Shown here: positions 1-5,563 of the stretch, one piece after another | How positions within the stretch are numbered: position 1 is the first letter of the stretch | Layout of the letters: each line of letters starts with the position of its first letter | Assembly (NCBI GenBank): GCA_028693885.1 | Contig: JAQUUM010000063.1 | Span: 1-6,855, forward strand | Source: Bacilli bacterium | Lineage (GTDB): Bacteria; Bacillota_I; Bacilli_A; ML615J-28; CAG-698 | Direction: 5' to 3' | DNA length: 6,855 bases | The notes under the pieces: model-generated | Told to the model about the DNA's origin: nothing | The model's input: only the letters and a program-made list of their open reading frames with translations | The model's database searches: none | Translations under genes and position numbers: made by a program

Positions 1-5
1 TATTT

Positions 6-755
6 TTATTCTTCATCAAGTAAACTAATCTTCTCTTTTTCTTTCTTTTCTTTTTTCTTTTTCTTTCTCTTTTTTTTAGGATCTCCAAACAAATCTAATT
101 CCTCATCTAACTGACTTATATCTATTTGTTTCCCGCCAGTAAATTGTTGAGCATTTAAAATATCAGTTCCTAAATTAAGAACTAATTCTTTCAAATTTTT
201 ATCCGGATTAACAAATATTTGTGATATAACATCTTTAGATTTTTTATCTTTTGTAGAAAATTTTAAAAACTCATTGCTTTGGCTTTTTGAAAGTATTTCT
301 AAATAAAAAATATTACTTTTTATAATTAAAATTAATAGACCTATAACAAATGCTGCACCACCACCTGCAATAATATAAATAGCAAAAGGACTAAAATTTA
401 TAGTGTTAACAAACGGAATCATTGCCAATATTTGAGTTAAAACATTTAAATATATACCAACACCAAATGCAGCTACCAAAAATCCAAGTATTAAAAATAA
501 TGACCCAAAAACTTTAGCTGCTTTGTTTACAGATTTACTATATCCAGCTTTTATTCCTCCGTTAACATCTTTTAAAGAAGACTCAACGGTAATCGCTCCC
601 CTTTGTCCTCTAACATTTCCTGAAAATATTAACCTTTGACTTGTTAAAATAAATTTACCTTTTCCTACAGGATTAATTAAATGCATGTCATCATATACTT
701 TAAAAAGTTCTTCATTTACTCCAAGATGAAAGTTCTTTAGATTTTTTTTACTCAT
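6..755 (-). CDS. Two-pass membrane protein, PH/GRAM-like N-terminus, Lys-rich tail (function unknown)
   Basis: I do not recognise this protein as a named family. With the start used here it has 249 residues. Residues about 25-65 (GKGKFILTSQRLIFSG around 31-46) have the look of a bacterial PH/GRAM-like beta-sandwich, in which a 'lTsqRLiF' strand is typical. Two hydrophobic segments follow at about 82-103 and 123-146, with Gly-rich faces. After them comes a soluble region (147-225) and a tail at 227-242 made almost only of Lys, Arg and Glu, ending LLDEE. An upstream in-frame ATG at 773 would add six residues, but that ATG sits just 5' of the Shine-Dalgarno AAAGGGG (764-770), which is 8 nt from the ATG at 755, so 755 is preferred. 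It is probably monocistronic with its own promoter at 786-814. The topology suggests a membrane-anchored protein with both soluble parts in the cytoplasm. That is inference, and no enzyme motif is visible. Confidence 0.8.
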   Translation of the reverse strand: MSKKNLKNFHLGVNEELFKVYDDMHLINPVGKGKFILTSQRLIFSGNVRGQRGAITVESSLKDVNGGIKAGYSKSVNKAAKVFGSLFLILGFLVAAFGVGIYLNVLTQILAMIPFVNTINFSPFAIYIIAGGGAAFVIGLLILIIKSNIFYLEILSKSQSNEFLKFSTKDKKSKDVISQIFVNPDKNLKELVLNLGTDILNAQQFTGGKQIDISQLDEELDLFGDPKKKRKKKKKEKKEKEKISLLDEE

Positions 756-763
756 GTTAAAAG

Positions 764-770
764 CCCCTTT
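764..770 (-). promoter_or_regulatory. Ribosome binding site that decides the start of the membrane-protein gene
   Basis: AAAGGGG lies 8 nt upstream of the ATG at 755 and immediately downstream of a second in-frame ATG at 773. The 773 ATG has no purine-rich site at a workable distance and would be only about 6 nt from the predicted transcript start. The 755 start is therefore favoured. Confidence 0.65.
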
Positions 771-785
771 CATTATCTAACTATT

Positions 786-814
786 ATGATAACACACACT
801 TTTTATATAAGCAA
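786..814 (-). promoter_or_regulatory. Predicted promoter of the membrane-protein gene
   Basis: On the minus strand, -35 TTGCTT (814-809), a 17-nt spacer, and an extended -10 TGT-TATCAT (hexamer 791-786). Transcription would start near 779, giving a leader of about 24 nt. An overlapping CATAAT at 788-783 is an alternative -10. The -35 element forms one arm of the inverted repeat at 808-828. Prediction is by eye against the sigma-A consensus. Confidence 0.45.
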
Positions 815-828
815 TATTTTTTTGCTTA
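808..828. repeat. Inverted repeat TAAGCAA-N7-TTGCTTA
   Basis: Perfect 7-bp arms (808-814 and 822-828) are separated by 7 nt, in the 91-bp gap between pdp and the membrane-protein gene. No T-run follows the repeat on either strand, so it is not a convincing intrinsic terminator. One arm carries the predicted -35 of the downstream gene, which makes it a candidate operator. It could also be chance in such AT-rich DNA. Confidence 0.45.
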
Positions 829-846
829 ATTCACGTTATCTTAAGA

Positions 847-2148
847 CTATTCTATAACTTTTATAATAACATTACTACATTTTATTGGTTCATCACAGTA
901 GTCAACTGAGTTTTCAACTATTTTAATTGCTTCATTTAAATTTTTATTATTATGATATAATTTCGCGACAATCTGATCTTTTTTTACAAAATCACCTTTT
1001 TCTACAAACAACTCTATCCCTACACTTAAATCTATACAATCTTCTTTTTTAATTCTACCCGCTCCTAAAAGCATGCTTGATTTGCCAATCCCCAAGGCAT
1101 CAACATTAGAAATATATGCATTTCTATCACTATAGATTGTTTCTATATAATTAGATTTTTTTAATATTTTATAATTATTTATGACTTCTTGATTTCCTTT
1201 TTGAAATTCTATCATTTTTTTGAATTTTTCTAAAGCGGTTTTATTTTTTATAGTGTCCTTAACCATATTTATTGAACTTAGTTTATCAGAACATACACCT
1301 GTCATTATCAATATTTGTGAGCATAGCGTTTCACACAAATCCATAAATCTAGGGTTTCCTTCGCCTTTTAAAGTTTCTATTGCTTCTACGACCTCTATAC
1401 TATTACCTACACAATTACCTAATGGAACATTCATATCCGTAAGCACACAAACTACTTTTCTATTATATTTTTTTCCGATTTGAATCATTGACTTTGCTAA
1501 CTTTTCAGCCTCTTGTTCTGATTTCATAAAGGCTCCGCTTCCTACTTTTATATCTAGTAATATATAAGGAGCTCCACTAGCAATTTTTTTCGACATAATA
1601 GATGCTGATATTAAACTAATGGAATCAATTGTACCACTTACATCTCTTAATGCATATATTTTTTTATCTGCAGGTACTAAATTTCCAGTTTGACCAATTA
1701 TAGATATACCAACATCGTTAATTTGGGTTATAAACTCTCCTTCTGTAAGTTGAGTCTTAAAATTTGGAATTGACTCTAGTTTATCAATAGTTCCACCAGT
1801 AAAACCCAAACCTCTACCACTCATTTTTGCAATCTTTAAACCACAAGCAGCTAAAATCGGTCCCACAACTAGTGATGTTTTATCTCCTATCCCTCCTGTT
1901 GAATGTTTATCAACACAAATACCTTTTATGGAAGATAAGTCAACCATATCACCACTTTCAACCATTGCTTTAGTTAGATAGTATTCTTCTTCTTCGTTCA
2001 TACCATTTATACATATAGCCATTAAAAGAGCACTCGCTTGATAATCAGTTATATTATTTTCAACATATTCATCTATAAAATATTTAATTTCCTCTTCCAA
2101 TAAAACGTATTTATTTTTCTTTTTCGTAATTATATCTATTATATTCAT
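847..2148 (-). CDS. pdp: Pyrimidine-nucleoside phosphorylase
   Basis: This cytoplasmic enzyme reversibly splits uridine, deoxyuridine and thymidine with phosphate to give the free base plus (deoxy)ribose-1-phosphate, in pyrimidine salvage and catabolism. The 433-residue product matches the length of Bacillus Pdp. Visible marks are the phosphate-binding VDKHSTGGIGD (79-89) with K81 and S83, the family signature from S110 to E125 (SGRGLGFTGGT...DKLE), ALRD with R168, and SIMSKK with S183 and K187, all at the positions known for the family. A GTG at 2160 could extend the frame by four residues, but it lies at the 5' edge of the GGAGG ribosome site (2154-2158), and MNIIDII aligns with the N-terminus of known Pdp, so ATG 2148 is chosen. 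The alternative is a strict thymidine phosphorylase (deoA), but length and overall likeness favour the broad Bacillus-type enzyme. Stop is TAG. It has its own promoter, divergent from the phosphatase gene. Confidence 0.93.
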   Translation of the reverse strand: MNIIDIITKKKNKYVLLEEEIKYFIDEYVENNITDYQASALLMAICINGMNEEEEYYLTKAMVESGDMVDLSSIKGICVDKHSTGGIGDKTSLVVGPILAACGLKIAKMSGRGLGFTGGTIDKLESIPNFKTQLTEGEFITQINDVGISIIGQTGNLVPADKKIYALRDVSGTIDSISLISASIMSKKIASGAPYILLDIKVGSGAFMKSEQEAEKLAKSMIQIGKKYNRKVVCVLTDMNVPLGNCVGNSIEVVEAIETLKGEGNPRFMDLCETLCSQILIMTGVCSDKLSSINMVKDTIKNKTALEKFKKMIEFQKGNQEVINNYKILKKSNYIETIYSDRNAYISNVDALGIGKSSMLLGAGRIKKEDCIDLSVGIELFVEKGDFVKKDQIVAKLYHNNKNLNEAIKIVENSVDYCDEPIKCSNVIIKVIE

Positions 2149-2153
2149 ATTTT

Positions 2154-2158
2154 CCTCC
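2154..2158 (-). promoter_or_regulatory. Ribosome binding site fixing the pdp start at 2148
   Basis: GGAGG lies 5 nt upstream of the ATG at 2148. The longer in-frame start, GTG at 2160, lies at the 5' edge of this site and at the predicted transcript start, so it is unlikely to be used. Confidence 0.7.
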
Positions 2159-2166
2159 ACGATTAT

Positions 2167-2194
2167 ATTATACGACTTTTAAAAAAACTTTAAA
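2167..2194 (-). promoter_or_regulatory. Predicted pdp promoter with ultra-short leader
   Basis: On the minus strand there is a perfect -10 TATAAT (2172-2167) with TTTAAA (2194-2189) 16 nt upstream as a weak -35. The transcript would start near 2160, leaving a leader of only about 12 nt that consists of the ribosome binding site. It stands back-to-back with the phosphatase promoter at 2217-2244. Confidence 0.55.
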
Positions 2195-2216
2195 ACCATT
2201 TTCATTTAATTTTAAC

Positions 2217-2244
2217 TTGATTTTTTTTACTTAACCACTATAAT
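2217..2244 (+). promoter_or_regulatory. Predicted promoter of the histidine phosphatase gene
   Basis: -35 TTGATT (2217-2222), a 16-nt spacer containing a T-run, and a perfect -10 TATAAT (2239-2244). Transcription would start near 2251, at the first base of the ribosome site AGAGGT (2251-2256), which is 7 nt from the ATG at 2264. An AT-rich stretch upstream could act as an UP element. Confidence 0.6.
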
Positions 2245-2263
2245 TATCTAAGAGGTAATAATT

Positions 2264-2818
2264 ATGAGAATTTGTTTTATACGACACGGAGAAACTAATT
2301 GGAATAGTCAATCTTTAATTCAAGGTCAAATTAATAATCCTCTAAATGCTAATGGAATTAAACAAGCAGAGAATTTGGCTGATAAACTCATTGAATTAGG
2401 AACTAATTGGGATGTATTTTTTTCAAGCCCTCTTTCTAGAGCCTTTGACACTGCAAATATTGTTGCTAAAAAAATGCAATTCCAATCTGCTATAATAGTT
2501 GATAAAAACCTAATAGAAAGAGATTTTGGAAAAATTGAAGGCATGCAATTAAGTGACAAAGTTTATGACTTAATTATTTCTGAATCTGAACCAACACTAG
2601 AAAAAGTTGATTTGTTAAAATTGCGAATCATAAATTTTATAAAGTCATCTTATAAAAAATATCCAAGCAAAAATATTCTAGCTTTTACTCACTCCCATAT
2701 TATTAAAGGTCTAAAATACACTTTAGATTCTAATTATTCTTTTAGAAACTCACTTTCTAATTGTTCGCTTTTCCAGATAGAATACGACGGAAAAAAAATT
2801 AAAGAAATAAATTTTTAA
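2264..2818 (+). CDS. Histidine phosphatase family protein (phosphoglycerate mutase-like)
   Basis: A 184-residue member of the histidine phosphatase superfamily, a usual length for the small cytoplasmic branch. The N-terminal RHGETNWN (7-14) carries the catalytic H8 that is phosphorylated during the reaction. SSPLSRAFDTA supplies the second conserved Arg (R59), ERDFGKIEG the conserved acidic residue E85, and FTHSH the second catalytic His (H143). The usual SHGG is replaced by THSH, which occurs where the residue after His is not strictly constrained. Substrate cannot be assigned. Relatives include broad sugar-phosphate phosphatases, cofactor-dependent mutases and alpha-ribazole phosphatase (CobC), and the small size speaks for a phosphatase. 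It is the only plus-strand gene here, divergent from pdp and convergent with plsC. Divergence from a nucleoside phosphorylase might hint at sugar-phosphate handling, but that is weak. Start ATG has a good AGAGGT site, and stop is TAA. Confidence 0.9.
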   Translation: MRICFIRHGETNWNSQSLIQGQINNPLNANGIKQAENLADKLIELGTNWDVFFSSPLSRAFDTANIVAKKMQFQSAIIVDKNLIERDFGKIEGMQLSDKVYDLIISESEPTLEKVDLLKLRIINFIKSSYKKYPSKNILAFTHSHIIKGLKYTLDSNYSFRNSLSNCSLFQIEYDGKKIKEINF

Positions 2819-2848
2819 AACAAACTAGAATTTCTAGTTTGTTTTTTT
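2817..2848 (+). terminator. Intrinsic terminator, probably bidirectional, between convergent genes
   Basis: Arms 2817-2830 (AAAACAAACTAGAA) and 2832-2845 are perfectly complementary around position 2831. The realistic fold has a loop of about four bases (AATT) or slightly more. A run of seven T (2842-2848) follows on the plus strand, so it ends the phosphatase transcript well. On the minus strand the trailing run is only TTTT then A-rich, so termination of the thyA-folA-plsC transcript would be weaker. The TAG stop of plsC (2834-2836) lies inside the stem, and the phosphatase TAA overlaps the first arm. Confidence 0.85.
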
Positions 2849-3646
2849 ATAATATTCATTCTTTTGTTTAAAAATACCTGTAATTTTATCGCTAATCTCA
2901 TTTGTAGACATTTTTTCCAATTCATTTTGCTTTATTTTATCTAAAACTTCAAAATATATATGAGTACGTTTAAAAGGATAATTACGTTTTATTTGATTTG
3001 AACCATGTAAATGAGTAATTAAGATTTGTACATTTGCTTTTTGTGGAACTTTAAATATGCCACTTTTCAAAGGCAAAAGTTCACCATCTTTGCTTCTAGT
3101 TCCTTCAGGAAAAACACCTATATATTCGTTATTTTTACATTTTTGAATAGCTTCTATCATAACCTCTGCAGCTTGTCTATTGTTATTTCTATCCAATACT
3201 AGAAATCCAGATTTTTTTAGCCAAGAACCGATAAATGGAATAGCCATTATTTCTTTTTTCATAATATAAGAAATATTTACTTTTTTTAAAACATACATTT
3301 GAATCACAGGATCTAGATTTGACAAATGATTACAAACCAAAAAAAAGTTTTCTTCTTTTGGTATTTTTTCTAAACCCGTTGCAGTAATTTTAATCCTAAA
3401 AAAGAAAATTAAGAATGCACAAGCCTGACGAATTACAAAATGGTAATATTTCATATGTTTTCCATTTATCAAAAGCAAAGAAAATATTAAAAATACAACC
3501 AAAGTAAGGGCGAATGCTAGAATCCCCAAAAATAAGCTTAGCGGAATAGACCACCAGATGACATTCCCATAATTAACTGCTTGATAGTATATACTACCCA
3601 CACTGAAACAAATTGGAAATAAAAACACTAAAGATATAATTATCAT
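2834..3646 (-). CDS. plsC: 1-acyl-sn-glycerol-3-phosphate acyltransferase (lysophosphatidic acid acyltransferase)
   Basis: This membrane enzyme acylates the sn-2 position of 1-acyl-glycerol-3-phosphate to give phosphatidic acid, the precursor of membrane phospholipids. The 270-residue product starts with two strongly hydrophobic segments (about 2-20 and 31-60), and the acyltransferase domain follows. NHLSNLD (106-112) is the HX4D catalytic motif with H107 and D112. KKEIMAIPFIGSW (130-142) and FLVLDR (148-153) are block II. FPEGTRS (179-185) is the glycerophosphate-binding block, followed by PLKSGIFKVP (192-201). All four acyltransferase blocks are intact. The start follows folA by only 3 nt, with AGAGG (3656-3660) 9 nt upstream inside folA, so it is the last gene of the thyA-folA-plsC operon. 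The stop codon lies within the terminator stem. PlsC specificity is inferred from family and not shown directly. Confidence 0.88.
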   Translation of the reverse strand: MIIISLVFLFPICFSVGSIYYQAVNYGNVIWWSIPLSLFLGILAFALTLVVFLIFSLLLINGKHMKYYHFVIRQACAFLIFFFRIKITATGLEKIPKEENFFLVCNHLSNLDPVIQMYVLKKVNISYIMKKEIMAIPFIGSWLKKSGFLVLDRNNNRQAAEVMIEAIQKCKNNEYIGVFPEGTRSKDGELLPLKSGIFKVPQKANVQILITHLHGSNQIKRNYPFKRTHIYFEVLDKIKQNELEKMSTNEISDKITGIFKQKNEYYKKTN

Positions 3647-3649
3647 TTT

Positions 3650-4120
3650 TTATATCCTCTCATAAATACTAAATGCTAAATCTCCTTTTTCCTCTTTTGA
3701 TAATAATTTATATTTACTATAGTCTATTTCAGGAAAGAAAACATCCCCTTCATACTCTTTATTAATATGTGTTATATATAATCTATCTGCATACGGCAAA
3801 GCTAATTTATATATTTGCAACCCGCCTATAATAAAAATTTCTTCATCTCGTTTCTCTTTAAGAAAAGAAATCAAATCATTTATTACTAAAACGCCAGGGT
3901 ATTTAAAATTTTTATCAAGAGTTGCAACTACATTATTCCTATTAGGCAACGGCTTATTAATTCTACTAAAAATTGAGTAAAATGTTTGTTCACCCATTAA
4001 AACAGTTTTATTAAGGGTTTTTCCCTTAAAATAATTCAAATCTTCAGGATAATGCCATGGTAAATCATTGCCTTTTCCTATTAAATTGTTTCTCCCTATA
4101 GCAACAATAATCGAAATCAT
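3650..4120 (-). CDS. folA: Dihydrofolate reductase
   Basis: Reduces dihydrofolate to tetrahydrofolate with NAD(P)H in the cytoplasm, recycling the dihydrofolate that thymidylate synthase produces. The 156-residue length is typical and the numbering runs parallel to the E. coli enzyme at the start. [13 protein letters not shown] (20-32) has W22 and the catalytic D27. PLPNRNNVV (57-65) has the substrate-contacting Arg (R61, equivalent to R57). [10 protein letters not shown] (95-104) has the GG of the cofactor site, and YITHI (115-119) has the conserved Thr (T117, equivalent to T113). One oddity is MGEQT at 42-46 where most have MGR-x-T. Position 44 is Glu, while the usual Arg contacts the 2'-phosphate of NADPH. 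The ATG overlaps the TGA of thyA by 4 nt (ATGA), a sign of coupled translation, and AAAGGAG (4131-4137) precedes it within thyA. Confidence 0.95.
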   Translation of the reverse strand: MISIIVAIGRNNLIGKGNDLPWHYPEDLNYFKGKTLNKTVLMGEQTFYSIFSRINKPLPNRNNVVATLDKNFKYPGVLVINDLISFLKEKRDEEIFIIGGLQIYKLALPYADRLYITHINKEYEGDVFFPEIDYSKYKLLSKEEKGDLAFSIYERI

Positions 4121-4995
4121 ACCGAAACTTCTCCTTTTATAGTTGGATGTGACTCATAATCTACAAGTTCAAAATCTTCATATTTATAATCATCAATAGA
4201 TTTTGCTTTTCTTTTAATAATCATTTTTGGAATTTTCTTTGGATCCCTCGACAACTGTAATTTCACTTGTTCTAAATGATTTAAGTATATATGAGCATCT
4301 CCAATCGTGTGAATAAACTCACCTAATTTCAAATCACAAATTTTTGCAATCATCATAGTAAGCAAAGAATAAGATGCAATATTAAATGGCACACCCAAAA
4401 ATGCGTCAGCACTTCTTTGATATAGTTGGCAAGATAATTTTCCACCACTTACATAAAACTGAAACATTAAATGGCATGGTGGAAGTGCCATTTCTTCAAT
4501 GTTAGCAGCTTGCCAACTGCTAACGACTAATCTCCTTGAATCAGGGTTTCTTTTGATTTCATTAATAACCCAGGCAAGTTGATCTATCTTTTTCCCCTCA
4601 CCAACAAAATTTCTCCATTGGCGTCCATAAATTGGTCCTAAATCACCATATTTTAAAGCGAAAGATTCATCATCTTTAATTTTTTGGATAAATTCTTCTA
4701 TAGTTTCATTGTTATATTCTTTAGTTTTTTTAAATTTTTGATATGGCCATTCGTTCCAAATTCTAACATCTCGTTGTACCAAATATCTAATATTAGTATC
4801 TCCACTGATAAACCACAATAATTCATGTATAACAGATTTTAAATGCATTTTTTTTGTAGTTAATAAAGGAAACCCTTCATTCAAATCAAATCGCATTTGA
4901 TAACCAAAAGTTGAGATAGTTCCTGTCTTAGTTCTGTCTTCTTTAGTATATCCATTATCTAAAATATGTTTAACAAAATCCAAATACTGTTTCAT
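4117..4995 (-). CDS. thyA: Thymidylate synthase
   Basis: Makes dTMP from dUMP using 5,10-methylenetetrahydrofolate as both carbon donor and reductant, releasing dihydrofolate for the DHFR encoded just downstream. The 292-residue product is longer than the 264-residue E. coli form because of an insert at about 86-118, as in Lactobacillus-type enzymes. Conserved parts are DRTKTGT (20-26, phosphate-binding Arg21), [20 protein letters not shown] (42-61), [14 protein letters not shown] (117-130), [10 protein letters not shown] (152-161), the active-site LPPCH with Cys174, [20 protein letters not shown] (190-209), and GDAHIYLNH (232-240). The start has AAGAGG 5-6 nt upstream and its own extended -10 promoter, so it heads the thyA-folA-plsC operon. 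Its TGA stop overlaps the folA ATG, which shows that TGA is read as stop in this organism. Confidence 0.97.
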   Translation of the reverse strand: MKQYLDFVKHILDNGYTKEDRTKTGTISTFGYQMRFDLNEGFPLLTTKKMHLKSVIHELLWFISGDTNIRYLVQRDVRIWNEWPYQKFKKTKEYNNETIEEFIQKIKDDESFALKYGDLGPIYGRQWRNFVGEGKKIDQLAWVINEIKRNPDSRRLVVSSWQAANIEEMALPPCHLMFQFYVSGGKLSCQLYQRSADAFLGVPFNIASYSLLTMMIAKICDLKLGEFIHTIGDAHIYLNHLEQVKLQLSRDPKKIPKMIIKRKAKSIDDYKYEDFELVDYESHPTIKGEVSV

Positions 4996-5015
4996 AAATA
5001 CCTCTTTTCTTGTAA

Positions 5016-5044
5016 ATTATAACATAATAATAACATTCTTTAAA
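5016..5044 (-). promoter_or_regulatory. Predicted promoter of the thyA-folA-plsC operon
   Basis: In the 52-bp gap after trmL, the minus strand has -35 TTTAAA (5044-5039), a 17-nt spacer, and an extended, fully consensus -10, TGT-TATAAT (hexamer 5021-5016). Start would be near 5009, giving a leader of about 14 nt that ends in the AAGAGG ribosome site. No terminator is visible after trmL, so read-through from the upstream cluster may add to this promoter. Confidence 0.65.
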
Positions 5045-5047
5045 GAC

Positions 5048-5563
5048 TTATTTAAGTAAAAAATCTTTACCTTTCATTGACTCTGGCTCAAAATTGCTTA
5101 AGTTAGGATAGTCTTGTTGTCTCAGTGCTTCGTAGATAGCAATCGCTGCAACATTAGATACATTTAAACTTCTTACATTCTCGGTCATCGGAAGTCTGAC
5201 ACACCTATCTAGATACTTTTGTAATATTTCTTTAGGTATTCCAGTTGATTCTTTTCCAATAAAAAAGTAATAGTCTTTTTTAAAGTCTTGTAATTTTAAA
5301 GAATGAAAATTGTTCAATCCGTATCTTGAAAAAAAATAAAATTCTCCAACATTCTTTGAAACGAAATCTTCAAAACTTTCATAAACTTTATATTCTAATT
5401 TATCAATATAATTAACACCCGATCTTTTAATTTTACTTTGACTCAACGAAAAACCTAATGGTTTAATTAGATGTAAAATAGTATTTGTTGCTACGCAAGT
5501 CCTCATAATATTACCAGTATTCTGTGGTATTTCAGGCTCATATAAAACTATGTTAATTGACAT
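5048..5563 (-). CDS. trmL: tRNA (cytidine/uridine-34-2'-O)-methyltransferase
   Basis: A SPOUT-class methyltransferase that uses S-adenosylmethionine to methylate the ribose 2'-OH of the wobble nucleotide 34 in tRNA-Leu isoacceptors. The 171-residue product has the three SPOUT motifs in order. EPEIPQNTGNIMRTC (9-23) is the Asn/Arg-containing motif 1. FIGKESTGIP (101-110) is motif 2, with G103, E105, G108 and P110. RLPMTENVRSLNVSNVAA (123-140) followed by IYEALRQ (143-149) is motif 3, which forms the C-terminal knot. Its length is close to the E. coli and Bacillus proteins, with a slightly longer tail. The ATG lies inside the end of queG (11-nt overlap), preceded by a strong AAGGAAG (5571-5577) 7 nt away, so translation is probably coupled. 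A related TrmH-type target cannot be ruled out, but the short single-domain form fits TrmL. Confidence 0.93.
   Translation of the reverse strand: MSINIVLYEPEIPQNTGNIMRTCVATNTILHLIKPLGFSLSQSKIKRSGVNYIDKLEYKVYESFEDFVSKNVGEFYFFSRYGLNNFHSLKLQDFKKDYYFFIGKESTGIPKEILQKYLDRCVRLPMTENVRSLNVSNVAAIAIYEALRQQDYPNLSNFEPESMKGKDFLLK

Noticed and set aside
808..828. Intrinsic terminator for pdp
   Set aside because: The stem is short and AT-rich with no T-run on the minus strand after it, so it is listed only as an inverted repeat.
1220..1483. Plus-strand 87-codon open frame
   Set aside because: It lies wholly inside pdp on the other strand, has no recognisable domain or good ribosome site, and pdp is strongly supported by motifs.
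2149..2263. Riboswitch or small RNA in the divergent pdp/phosphatase gap
   Set aside because: The gap is only 115 bp and is accounted for by two promoters and ribosome sites. No stable hairpin or conserved riboswitch core was seen.
2326..2559. Minus-strand 77-codon open frame
   Set aside because: It is antisense to the conserved core of the histidine phosphatase gene and has no family features. It is a shadow of that gene.
4117..4120. Possibility that TGA encodes Trp (Mycoplasma code)
   Set aside because: thyA ends at the expected conserved C-terminus with TGA overlapping the folA ATG, and Trp residues checked in thyA use TGG.
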